From: Eurosta solidaginis
Taxonomy: Eukaryota > Arthropoda > Insecta > Diptera > Tephritidae
Assembly: GCF_040869045.1 (NCBI RefSeq)
Contig: NC_090321.1
Span: 33,105,426 to 33,169,425, forward strand
Direction: 5' to 3'
Length of the DNA stretch: 64,000 nt
Shown: positions 55,101 to 64,000 of the stretch, piece after piece
How positions within the stretch are numbered: the first letter of the stretch is position 1
How the letters are laid out: every line of letters starts with the position of its first letter
Translations under genes and position numbers: made by a program
The notes under the pieces: generated by a model
What the model saw: the letters and a program-made list of their open reading frames with translations, nothing else
Databases searched by the model: none
Told to the model about the DNA's origin: nothing

Positions 55101-58100
55101 TTGGACTAGGCCTAAGTTAGAAGAAGTGACCTTACAGAAGAAACCTTGCACAAAATATCTAGGAATCATCCTAGACAGTAAGCTGTCATGGAAGCTCAAC
55201 GTGGAGGAGAGGGCGAAGAAGGCATCAAGGGAACTCTATGCATGTAAAAGAATGCTGGGGTGTACGTGGGGCTTATCGCTCTCTATTTCTCATTGGGTTT
55301 TTACAGCAATTGTAAGCCCTATTCTATACTATGGAGTTCTTGTTTGGTGGAAAGCCACACAAAAAACAACATACCTCAAAAATTAGAGGGGGTATGCAGA
55401 CTATCAATGCTTAGTATTACGGGAGCGCTGAAAAAAACCCCGACGGCTGCACTGTATGCCATTCTGCACATTCCACCTGTAGACCTGGTAGCAAAGAACA
55501 TAGCATTAACAACTGCAACCAGGCTCGGTGCCTCGGGGCAGCTTGAGTGCCGACCATATGGCCATAGTAGTAAAGCGTCATCAATCACAAGACGAACAGA
55601 CTACCTGATTCCCTATCTGCGCTTCGAGGTTGATCTTAAGGCCGGTGGACGGTTGGCGCAAGGGTGCGCAAATGGTGGACGAGGAGATACATGTGTACAC
55701 AGATGGTTCCAAAGTAGTGGAAGGAGTAGGGTCTGTGGTATACTGTGCTGATCCGGAAATAAGCAGATCCTACAGGCTGCCTGATTACTGTAGCGCTTTG
55801 CAAGCGGAAATATTAGCCGTAACCAAAGCAGTAGAAACCCTGGGAGAGAATAGCTTAAGCTGCAACCGTGTTAACTTTTATATTGACAGTCAAGCAGCAA
55901 TTAAGGCAATAATCTCACATAGCACAACATCTAAATGCGTGTGAGAGTGTAAGCAGTCTCTGGAGAGAATCGGGACAGGGAGAAGCATACATCTATATTG
56001 GGTCCGAGGGCATATGGGAATAGATGGGAATGAAAAAGCGAACGAACTAGCTAAAAAGGGCGCATCCCTTGAAGCTTGCTCCGTAGACGCCCAATTAGAC
56101 TGGGCGAGATTAAGGGAAGGTGAGAGGTGCATATGGTCGACCAAGCGGGAAAGGCGTGGGTTCAAGCGCGGGGCTGTAAAGTGTCGAAGATTATGTGTAG
56201 GTCTTACAACCTTAGACTAACAAAGTTGCTTCTATCATTACGGGTATTCTGACTGGACACATGCCTTTAAATTAGCCCTGGTCAGTGATAGCAGATGTAG
56301 GAAGTGGGGGTTGGAGGAGGAAATGATCGAGCACGTTCTGTGCTCGTGCCCTGCACTTGCCAGGCTCCAGCTATTAGGAGTGATACAGCTGTCAGATCTA
56401 GAAGCAGCAAGTGGCTTAAGTCCTAGGAAGCTTCTAGTATTTGCCAAGAGAGCGGAGTTATTTTATAACATAGGTCCTGGTTTTTGATAGGGTTTTTCAG
56501 TTTGGTCGTTAAAACAAACTTCTGGTAACACTACGGACTCCATCAGTCTATGTGCGGTGCTCATGGATGGGCCAGTTCAACCTAACCTAACCTTGCAAAC
56601 AAAAAGATATATCTTTTTTTCATGGCATATCATGTCAGTAATTTTTTGGCGATACATAAGCTTGTGTTTGTTTCAAAGTATAATAACAAAAACGGCAGCG
56701 CATACACGCGATTTTTTGAGTGGTTGTCAATTTTGTAAGAGACTGATACCCGTACTGACATATCTCATGTAATTTTTTTTAACTTCAAAAAGGTGGCAAC
56801 CTTGGGAAAACATCCTCAAACTGTACTACTATATCGATGTACCAAATTGCATTCAAATCGGTTAAGCCGTTTCCGATATGATAGTGGATATACAAAGAAA
56901 TATAAAAAAGGTAAGGTGGCAACCCTACTTAAAAATGTCAATAGAAATGCGGAGTAAAATACCCTTCGTTTGATACCCATATTGACACACATATCTCATG
57001 TAATGCCAAATAATGACCCCGGGTCCCTCCGAAACCGGGGCTCGATCCATAGTGATTTAGCGCGGAACACCGTGAATTTACTGTCAAATATTTCCTTTCA
57101 TAACATTGAAGTGAGACAACCACTTTTATAACCGAAATAACTGCTGTTTTAATTTTGGCCAGCTAGATTGATCGAATTCCCCACCGTGCGACGCGTACTG
57201 ACTCCACCATAATAGTCTGAAGGCGGAAACAAATTTTATTCGTTCAAAAGATATTAACGAAAACCGAAAAATAACCCCGGGCCCCTCCGGTTTCGGTGTG
57301 TGGGATCCATAGTACATTTTGGTAGACGACCCTTCTGCATTGGTGGCTCTCGACCGCGCTTATAAAAAATTACGCTGGCCGGTCCACCAATGGTGTAGAA
57401 TCAAAATTAAATTATAAAATTCCTTTGTACACAAAATGTTTCCCTGTGTACAATAAAATTACAACAACTACATTATAATTGACAACTTCCACTGCAAATA
57501 TCTTCGAACTATTGTTATGGAGGTCAATACAAGTCGTTTGACACCCATCCCCATATTTTTGGACGCGTATTAGAAGTCGACCCCTATTTTAAATTATTAC
57601 CACAGTTTCTTTTGAAGCAGTACAGTTTTTTTTTCTTATTAAACAGAGGCTTTTATCACTGTGGAGGAATTAAAAGATGAAGAAGATATACTAGAAAAGG
57701 TTAATCGAAAGTAAATTTCTCTTTTCGCACAAATACAATTTCTTATAAAATAATTGATTTAATTACAGTGGAATATATATTTACGTTGCGATGGTTTACC
57801 AAAGCCATATATACCGCCGGAAATACGGCTGTTTTTTGCAAAATTGAAATTTTTCGAAAATTCTAGCATTGAGAAAACAATGGACTGGATGCTATCAGTG
57901 GATGAGCGTAGTATGTTATCTCAGGATATATTTCGTAAAGATATGACGCGCAGAGCATTGGTTAATCAAATGCGTCCCAATTTCGGTGATGAGTACAAAG
58001 AATATATAGACTATTTGTTAAAGGTAATGTTCGAAAAATATTTATAAAAAATCTAGTTTCCGAACAAATTATGTCTGGCTTATATATATATAGGTTGTGA

Positions 58101-61100
58101 AAAGTATCGATTATTATACAGATGACGACAAGAGAACAGCGAAGGCAAAAATAAGTATTTTGTCAGATATTTTAACGGTATATTCTTTCGGGAAATTCTC
58201 GGAGTCTAAAAAGCAATGAAGAAGTTGAAAGTTTTCCTTATTATTCCCAAAATTTGTTTACACCCGATACAAAAATACATGTTCGAAATATTTTGATCTC
58301 TATTTTATTACCTTTATATTAAGTCCCTTTCATGTTTGTCCCCTCATTTCCATACGAATTTTTGACCCACGGAAGTCTTTTTCGGTAACTTCCCGTTGAG
58401 CTAGACACATGATACTTAGAACATAGTTCAGATCTGAGAGACATTACAATGCAAGTGAAAAAAAAGGTGGCGCACGGATGGAAATATACAGAAAATTAAT
58501 TTTAAAATGGAAATTTTGCAATCGACTTTTAACTAACTTGTCGGGGATCCAGAGCTTTGAAATTTAGCACATAGTTTTCGAGTCGATGGCATTACAATTC
58601 GTGGAAAACAAAATGTCGCCAGGTGGCAGACGAATCGAGATAAACGAAAATCCCTGGAAAAACGTAGGGAATCTTGCAATCGATTTTTGAGTAACTTGCC
58701 GGTGAGCTGGAGATACGAAACTTTAGCCGTAAGTCAGAACCCGGTGACAATGCAATATTTTATCAAAAAAATCCGCTAGGTGGCGCATGGAGCGAGATAT
58801 TAGGAAAGTTAATTTTAATTTGGGAATCTTGCAATCCATTTTTAACTAACTTTCCCGTTACCTAGAGACTTGTAACTTAGCACATAGTTCGAGACCCGAT
58901 GACAATATAATTTATAGAAAACAATGTTCCGCTAGGTAGCGTGCTAATTGAGATAACTAAAAATCCCTGAAAAACGAGGGAATCTTGCGATCGATTTTTG
59001 AGTAACTTGCCGACGAGCTAGAGACTTGAAACTTGGGACGTGGGTCAGAACCTGGTGACAATGCAATATTTTATAAAAAAAAAATCCCCTACGCAGCGCA
59101 TGGATCGATATGTTGAGAAAAATAGTTGTAAATTGGGAATCTTGCAATCGATTTTTAACTAACTTTCTGGATATCTAGAGACTTGGAACCTGAAATATAG
59201 TTTAAAACTCGTTGACAGTGCAATTTCTGATCAAAAAATCTGAGCTACGTAACGCACAAGTCGAACTATTTAGAAGATTAAGCCATACCTTCATGGCTAG
59301 CCGGCCTTCATGCAGGCGTTGTAGATTTGAAGGCCCAACTCAATGCACGGCCTTGCATACATAGGCGTACGTGACTTTCACCATGATTCTTTTAGACTTT
59401 CAGGCGTATGCGAATTTCACCACGATTTTCGGCTGTGCAAATTAAGTAGCTGACAAACGAGGTGGAATTCTCTTGTTATGATACGAGGTGGAATTCTGTT
59501 GTTTTCGCCAGTGTTGTCAGCGAAAACTCCAATAATTCTCTTAAATATTGCTATTTTGAACAAATAAATAAAGATAAGAATTTTCACTTAGGAATTACTT
59601 AAATTACTAATTAAAGTTGCAATTGCTTTTTGTAGGCAGTACTAAAAAATTGAAAATAAAAAGATGATAAAAAAATGTAAAGGACTACCTTTATATAAAT
59701 GGACCAAAAAATAGAAGGCAATTTTTCCTTTAATACATAGTCTTGTTGAATTTTGACTAAAAAACTTTAACAATAGCTCTTGTAAAATAATTTTGGGATT
59801 TAAAATTATAAAGGTAGAGCACATGTTTAAATTTTAAATAATCAATTACATGGTTTGCCTCAAATTGAAAGATTGCGCTCCACCTTAATAGTTTTAAATC
59901 CCAAAATTCTTTAACAAGAGCTATTGTTAAAGTTTTTTAGTCAAAATTCAACAAGATTATGTCTGTATTAAAAGAAAAATTGCCTTCTATTTTTTGGTCC
60001 ATTTATATAAAATTTTTTTATCATCTTTTTATTTTCTAATTATTTAAAAAAAAAGATGTTGAAAACAGCCTTTGACTTGCAAAAACTTATTAAACTTTTT
60101 TGTGAGAAAACATTAATTATTATATATTTGATATATGGCGTTAAAAACAGGGCCAAATCGATAGGACGCTTCTTGTGTATGTGGTGAGACGTACCCATAG
60201 AGTTTGAGTGTTCTATAATTGGTCTACAAAAGCATTTGGAATATTTTCTACTTTACCTATGCTTTCTAGACTTCGAGAGCATTTATTTTAAAATTTTAAC
60301 GCATAATTGCATGATAGAAACAATTACAAGGTAGAACCATTTCTGACAACGTCTTTTCAAAACGAAAAAAAATTCAAATTTCTCAATTCCACCTATACAC
60401 ATTTATGACATTTATGTTTTCTCTCGAACAAAAACAGATTTGAGTATATTATTTTGTTTATTTCCTTTTTTTTTGAGATTGATTTTTAAATATTAAATTG
60501 CGCAAAAACTTCAAAAATTAAATGATGGCCGACCAGAAGAGAGAACGGTTATACCTTGTACGCGTGTTTATCAAACAATTATATGTCCATAAAAAACTTA
60601 ATAATTGAAATTTTTACAGCAAAAGAAAGCTGCATATGCGGAAATCAAACAGTTTTTCGATCATTACACATATCGTATATTATCAGCAGAAGATTCTTAT
60701 ATGGAGTAAGGTTTGAGTGCAGAAGAAAGAACAACATCAAAAACAGAAATAATCTGTTTCGCTTTTCATAAAAAATAATTGATTTTGGTTCCACATCCTA
60801 CGATTTGTTAGCCTTATTGGAATTTTTCAATTCAATCGTAATATTTGCGCGGTCTGAGAAAACCGGTAAAACTTTTTAAATTGAGATCGAGTAATTTTCC
60901 CGAATTTGAAAACCGGAACATGGCTTATAAGCAAAACCTAATGCTGGCTGGCGACGGCACAAAAAATGCTGCTGGTAACCATAGCAACGGGTGATTGTCG
61001 CTTGCCCGGCCACCACACAAGCAGAAAGCATCTAGCGCCAATTGTATTGCTTGTAAATTTTGCGAATTTTCATACAAATTTTTGAACTTTTTTCTAAGAA

Positions 61101-63782
61101 TTTTTTCGAGTATGCAGTTTTGTAGCTTATTCAATTTCAATATAATAAGATGCTAATCTTAAGCAACTAAGAAAATTACCTGATTTTTGGCAATTTTTTC
61201 ACCATCCGACCTTTGCATTCGTAGGTTTCAATAAACCGCAACGTAAAATCTTTTTCTTCCGCGAAATTGCTCATTTCACGTTCTCACAAAACTAACACAC
61301 TAATGCTTGTCAATCACGTTGTTTTAAAAGCGTACTATTTAAGAATTCCGTTAAAGAGTTTTTCTCTATGATATACGCCCTATTTTTGCTAAAAATATAT
61401 AGAAGTGCCGTATTGATAGTAGCGTGTCCGCCTACTACACCGAAGCAATATCAGAACTTTAGAAACACGTTTTTTCAATTGCAAGACAACTTTTCTAAGC
61501 GGGGTCGCCCCTCGGCAATGTTTGGCAAGCACTCCGAGTGTATTTCTGCCATGAAAAGCTCTCAGTGAACACACATATTCCTTGCAGATGCCGTTCGGAA
61601 TCGGCATAAAACATGTAGGTCTCATTTGTAGAGAAAATTATAAGAAGCACGACGCAAATTGGAAGAGAAGCTCGGCCTAAAATCTCTTCGGAGGTTATCG
61701 TGCCTTATATTTATTTATTTTTTAATACTGAGTGTGAAAACTAACTTTTTGTAACACATTCAAAAAGCGTTTTGTTTTATAATTTTTCACTGCGAATTGT
61801 TTATTATCTCTTTGTTTTTTTTTTGGACTTTTATGGTTAAAGCTTAAGCTTATAAAACACCAGGTTATCCCTCAAATTGTGTGCTTTCATCAATTCGTAA
61901 TGCTTCTCCACATGCAGAGCTTCTTTATATCGATGGCAGCTGCTTTTACAATGGTAATACCATAGAGGCCAGAACCATGTACAGCGGCACCCCGTTGTGT
62001 TCCGTTGCATATATAAAAATAATTTGGTTTTTAAATGGCACCACGCCAGTTTTTAAATCTTATTTCGAGAATTTTCTTTTATATAAATGTGTTGTATCAA
62101 TGTGGCTTGTCGCAATGTTTTTTCATTGTCGCCATGTTTTTTTTTCACCGTTACGATCCGTTATGTATATATATAACGTGAGTTGGTTTTAATATGACAC
62201 CACGCCAGTTATTAAAACTTGCACGAATTTTTATTCCTGTTAGGAGTGCAAGAACACCACCCTAACGTCCACTCACGCGAAAAGACAAGGTATCCTTTCT
62301 TCAATGATGAGATTTTGTTACAAATAAAATTTAGCTGCCATAGTTTGGTGAACTCTGACATAGGCCGTTCCTCAATACATTTTTGCTAAGACCATAGACG
62401 AGATTTTGTAATATCCCATTTCACTTCGTGTTGTAACGTCGTCGCGTCAAGATCGTTTCCCCACAACTCAACCGCGTGCTATAAAAGGACGCTATTCATG
62501 CGGTTGAGAACAAAATGGCGGATAGTGAGGGAATCGAAATGACAAAAAATTATTAAAAATAGTTGAAAAACTTAAAATTTATCGTACTTGGAGTAAACCA
62601 TTAAATCTAAATATAATTCATCGTACTTGGAGTAAACCATTAAATCGAAATATATAATAACCTTAATTACACAGAAACCTACGCACATGGTTCTGGCCTT
62701 AGTGTATTACCTGTGTGTTGGTGGAGCAACTGTACAACAATTTAAAGCCATTAAAATATGAATATATAACATGGTGTTATGGATTAACACCAATGGAGGG
62801 ATAACCTGGTGTTTTATAAGCTTAAGCTTTAACCAAGAAACTAATAATCAAAAAAAAAAAAAAAAAATAATATCCCATTTGTTAAATTGTTAAAAATGTC
62901 TAAATAAATTTTTTTTCATAATATGATTACAAAGATCGGTAAATGCCACAACTGCGGAATACTTTTATGAATGTGAAAATTTTTGCATACATATTTGGAC
63001 ATTAAAAAATGTGCCTATACTTTTTCGATTTCTAGAGTAAGTATTTAGTAAAACTACTTTCAAATTACACAGCCCCACAGAAAAAAGTGGGATGTACAAC
63101 GGAGGAGACAGGTCCATTTCTATTGAGTTTTTGGTCGCTGAACACGAATCCGTTGTCAGAATTCCAAAAAGTTAGCTCTTGTTTTTTTTTTTTTTAAACT
63201 CCCTTTTTTCGTATGAAAAACTAGAACATCGGAAGTTTTTTGAGGTTAGAAAAGAAACAAGAGCTAACTTTTGAATTCTGACAACGGATTTGTGTTCACC
63301 GACCAAAAATCCATAAGAGTTGGCCTGTCTCCTCCTTTGTACTTCCCAATTTTTTTTTTCTGTGGGACTGTGTTATGAATCCATGTATAATATTTAATTG
63401 AAAGCTTGTGCTTTAAAATTCAAAACATATAGAGAACCTTGCTTGGAAGCATCTTTGCATAAACTTCAGCTTAAAGTTCAACTACCGTTGAATATCCTAA
63501 ATGAAAATCTCACTATAAGAGGATTGCATTTATTTTTCGATCCGTTTAGTGAAAACGCAAAAAGTTATAGGCAGGAACCGATCGCTACTGCTGGAGACTT
63601 AACAGCTGGCATAACTGGTGTGCTATTTGAAAAGTTGTTTATGATTTTTAAATTTTTTAAATATCTATATTTTTAGATTTACATGAATGTTTGGTTCACG
63701 AACATTTCATGCAAGCCGATTTGCAGAATGAGGTGCGTCTTAAACTGATTGAAAGGCGAACGGATTATGAAAACAAAGCGAT
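52145..63782 (+). CDS. DNAI7/CASC1-like axonemal dynein-associated protein (partial, runs past the window)
   Basis: Exons placed: 52145-52301, 57647-57699, 57769-58023, 58094-58177 and 60620-60705. A further exon starts at 63405 or 63433 and ends at 63617, and the last visible one is 63677-63782. Phases agree; 60705 to 63433 is phase-compatible, though an exon between may be missing. The N-terminus is Lys/Glu-rich (MAKGKKKEGNTDKEIKKVEK). It is followed by WNIYLRCDGLPKPYIPPEI, which fits the W..Y..CDG.P.P.IPQE signature of DNAI7/CASC1. A later block, VQLPLNILNENLTIRGLHLF, resembles its 'P..L..S...R.L...YD' segment. The family is needed for axonemal dynein assembly in motile cilia and sperm tails. 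Exon 2 uses an unusual donor (GTTAAT). If the exon 4 donor is skipped, a TGA at 58217-58219 ends a 196-residue form. Intron 1 is 5.3 kb of transposons. Confidence 0.6.
52700..52848. mobile_element. Small palindromic MITE
   Basis: Arms of about 52 bp (TTGGCGCATATTCATAGTCG... GTTTTAAATTTAGTTGCAGC and its inverse ending ATTATGCGCCATT) enclose about 35 bp. It could form a strong hairpin. It lies inside the Transib-like element. Confidence 0.65.
53316..55386 (+). pseudogene. LINE F endonuclease and reverse transcriptase
   Basis: Endonuclease remnants lie at 53316-53630 (KGRLVTGADANARS). A linker lies at 53788-54066 (KAKPPWWSNELSLLRRQVKE). The RT frame 54184-55386 (400 codons) has FKSPGPDGIFPAMLQ, YGPISLTSFLIKTFERLI, DLGVFLDIAGAFNNVSK and LTAYADDVATVI. 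Between INCRK-like sequence and the YADD box, the usual PQGGVLSPLLW segment is deleted down to GVLSRLLW, so the enzyme is defective. Confidence 0.8.
55630..56220 (+). pseudogene. LINE F RNase H domain
   Basis: The frame 55630-55944 has the catalytic VYTDGSK, ALQAEILAVTKAVE and FYIDSQAAIKAI. After a stop (55942), 56014-56220 continues with IDGNEKANELAKKGA. These are the D, E, D and final D motifs of RNase H1-type domains in I/LOA-group LINEs. The stop inactivates it. Confidence 0.8.
58387..59260. repeat. Tandem array of a ~157-bp unit, about 5.5 copies
   Basis: The landmark AACTTxCC/GTxxxxxxGAG recurs at 58387, 58535, 58693, 58848, 59004 and 59161 (intervals 148, 158, 155, 156, 157). Each unit contains GGGAATCTTGCAATCGATTTTT, or a variant, and a GACAATGCAATATTTTAT-like block. 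Alternate units are more alike (for example 58693 and 59004), so the array is built of ~312-bp dimers. It lies in intron 4 of the DNAI7-like gene. Confidence 0.85.
59261..59644. other. Intron 4 spacer of the DNAI7-like gene
   Basis: No gene or repeat I can support. A short direct repeat, ACGAGGTGGAATTCT, occurs at 59458-59488. Confidence 0.4.
59645..60042. mobile_element. Long-hairpin MITE
   Basis: Arms of about 170 bp (59645-59815 and 59872-60042) are near-perfect inverse complements. Shared blocks include AAAATAAAAAGATGATAAAA, CAAAAAATAGAAGGCAATTT, TTGAATTTTGACTAAAAAAC and AACAATAGCTCTTG. The loop is only about 55 bp. Target duplication not determined. Confidence 0.75.
60043..60619. other. 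Intron spacer of the DNAI7-like gene
   Basis: AT-rich with no supported feature before the exon at 60620. Confidence 0.4.
60955..61165 (-). repeat. Repeat N, copy 2
   Basis: Inverse of 46656-46900. It is interrupted relative to that copy around the CATAGCAACGGGTGATTGTC block. Confidence 0.6.
61415..61735 (+). mobile_element. SINE3, diverged copy
   Basis: Starts GATAGTAGCGTGTCCGCCTA (A box altered). It has lost the B box and keeps GCGGGGTCGCCCCTCGGC, CGGAATCGGCATAAAACATG and GACGCAAATTGGAAGAGAAG, then a TTATTTATT tail. Confidence 0.75.
61834..62834. mobile_element. 1-kb element with 38-40 bp terminal inverted repeats
   Basis: Ends GGTTAAAGCTTAAGCTTATA followed by AAACACCAGGTTATCCCTC, perfectly inverted at 62796-62834. 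Inside, a shorter inverted pair (CCAGAACCATGTAC / CGCACATGGTTCTGG) lies at about 61970 and 62690. A direct repeat, CGTACTTGGAGTAAACCATT, lies at 62584 and 62624. No transposase frame. No target duplication identified. Confidence 0.65.
63068..63372. mobile_element. PIF/Harbinger-type MITE
   Basis: Arms of about 110 bp are inverse complements. Ends are CACAGCCCCACAG and CTGTGGGACTGTG; inner blocks are GGAGGAGACAGG and TTCTGACAACGGAT. It is flanked by TTA at 63065-63067 and 63373-63375. A 3-bp TTA/TAA target is the mark of PIF/Harbinger transposition. It ends about 30-60 bp upstream of an exon of the DNAI7-like gene. Confidence 0.78.
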
Positions 63783-63820
63783 GTAAGAAGGCATTTTATA
63801 ATATTGATTAGTGATGATCA

Positions 63821-64000
63821 AGGCGAATTCAGTACCAGGTGTTGTTATCCCAACAGCTGATTGCTTCTTCTTGATTATTTTCCATACAATGCCTTGTACA
63901 ACAATATGTCAGTTAATCGAAATCAATGAAATTCTTCTTTTGACTTGGTTGAATTCGCTTTGCCACCACCCAAGGCGAATTCATTACAGGTGGTGTTATC
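63821..64000. repeat. Short MITE M, one copy and the start of another
   Basis: 63821-63963 begins CAAGGCGAATTCAGTACCAG and ends TTGAATTCGCTTTG (inverse CAAAGCGAATTCAA), giving ~13-bp inverted ends. From 63972 a second start, CAAGGCGAATTCATTACAGG, runs to the window edge. It matches 47044-47170. Confidence 0.6.

Larger units (their letters stand above)
52963..56590 (+). mobile_element. LINE F (LOA/I-like with RNase H), 5'-shortened
   Basis: A perfect 13-bp duplication, CCTTGCAAACAAA, lies at 52950-52962 and 56591-56603. The 3' end is AACCTAACCTAACC. The 5' part (52985-53245) holds two ~135-bp direct repeats (GACGTCACCACGAAGG and GACGTCACGACGAAGG). Endonuclease, RT and RNase H pieces follow in order with frame breaks. 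Confidence 0.88.
52424..57188. mobile_element. Transib-like non-autonomous element, containing LINE F
   Basis: 36-bp terminal inverted repeats with two mismatches: CACGGTGGGGTATTTGATC... at 52424-52459 and its inverse CACGGTGGGGAATTCGATC... at 57188-57153. Flanking 5-mers are AGACG and CGACG. CACGGTGG ends and a GC-rich 5-bp target are features of Transib transposons, relatives of RAG1. Without LINE F the element is about 1.1 kb and has no transposase frame. Confidence 0.65.
52352..57601. mobile_element. MITE H, copy 2, split by a Transib-like element
   Basis: Left part 52352-52423 (GGTAATAGTTTACAACAGAG to GTGTCAAACGAGACG) and right part 57189-57601 (CGACGCGTACTG to TTAAATTATTACC) together match 44016-44489. 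Flanks AGAGTTTC and ACAGTTTC (7 of 8 identical) suggest an 8-bp duplication. The right end lies 45 bp upstream of exon 2 of the DNAI7-like gene. Confidence 0.7.

Overview
The window is insect nuclear DNA, most likely from a higher dipteran and probably a tephritid fruit fly. This is inferred from fly-like host proteins split by short GT/AG introns, an AT-rich background, and very dense transposon families. No bacterial or viral genome organisation is seen. I recognise four protein-coding host genes. eIF3b (+, 1546-3907) encodes a translation-initiation factor subunit. A Cc2d2a orthologue (+, 20899-39942, nine exons, all splice phases compatible) encodes a ciliary transition-zone protein. cyp33/PPIE (-, 40284-41393) encodes a nuclear RRM-cyclophilin. 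A DNAI7/CASC1-like axonemal protein gene (+, from 52145) runs off the right edge. Cc2d2a and cyp33 converge with about 340 bp between their stop codons.

A fifth host gene lies at about 44530-46110 on the minus strand and has no useful ORF. It has at least six small exons with good splice sites. Each short intron carries a box C/box D pair 65-83 nt upstream of the 3' splice site, which is the layout of a C/D snoRNA host gene. One guide is a 12-nt perfect complement of a universally conserved 18S rRNA segment.

Most of the rest is mobile DNA. From 4797 to 19672 there is a five-level nest. A plus-strand LINE (D) lies between roughly 400-bp direct repeats. LINE A (-) sits inside LINE D. Inside LINE A are LINE B (-), carrying an internally deleted Ty3/gypsy element with a whole Gag-protease ORF, LINE C (-), and a SINE-like element. 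LINE C belongs to the same family as D and E, and its ORF starts with a 2A-like motif. The SINE-like family (SINE1) occurs eight times in the window. Six copies have 13-14 bp target-site duplications and most end in the same GCTACAACAACAA-type tail as LINE C, which points to LINE C as its driver.

The Cc2d2a introns hold SINE1 copies, a foldback-like element of ~20-bp repeats, three copies of a 1.3-1.7 kb non-coding element (one fills nearly all of intron 6), RTE and LINE C-family fragments, and a duplicated tRNA-type SINE. A canonical RFX X-box lies 75 bp upstream of the Cc2d2a start codon, as expected of a ciliary gene.

From 41.5 to 64 kb there are MITE pairs, two tRNA-derived SINE families, a LOA-like LINE (G) cut by a hAT-type element with a perfect 8-bp duplication, and a second LOA-like LINE (F). 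LINE F lies inside a Transib-like element, which itself lies inside a MITE in intron 1 of the DNAI7-like gene. A 157-bp tandem array and a PIF/Harbinger-type MITE lie further right. All host-family names are by recognition of motifs; no database search was possible.
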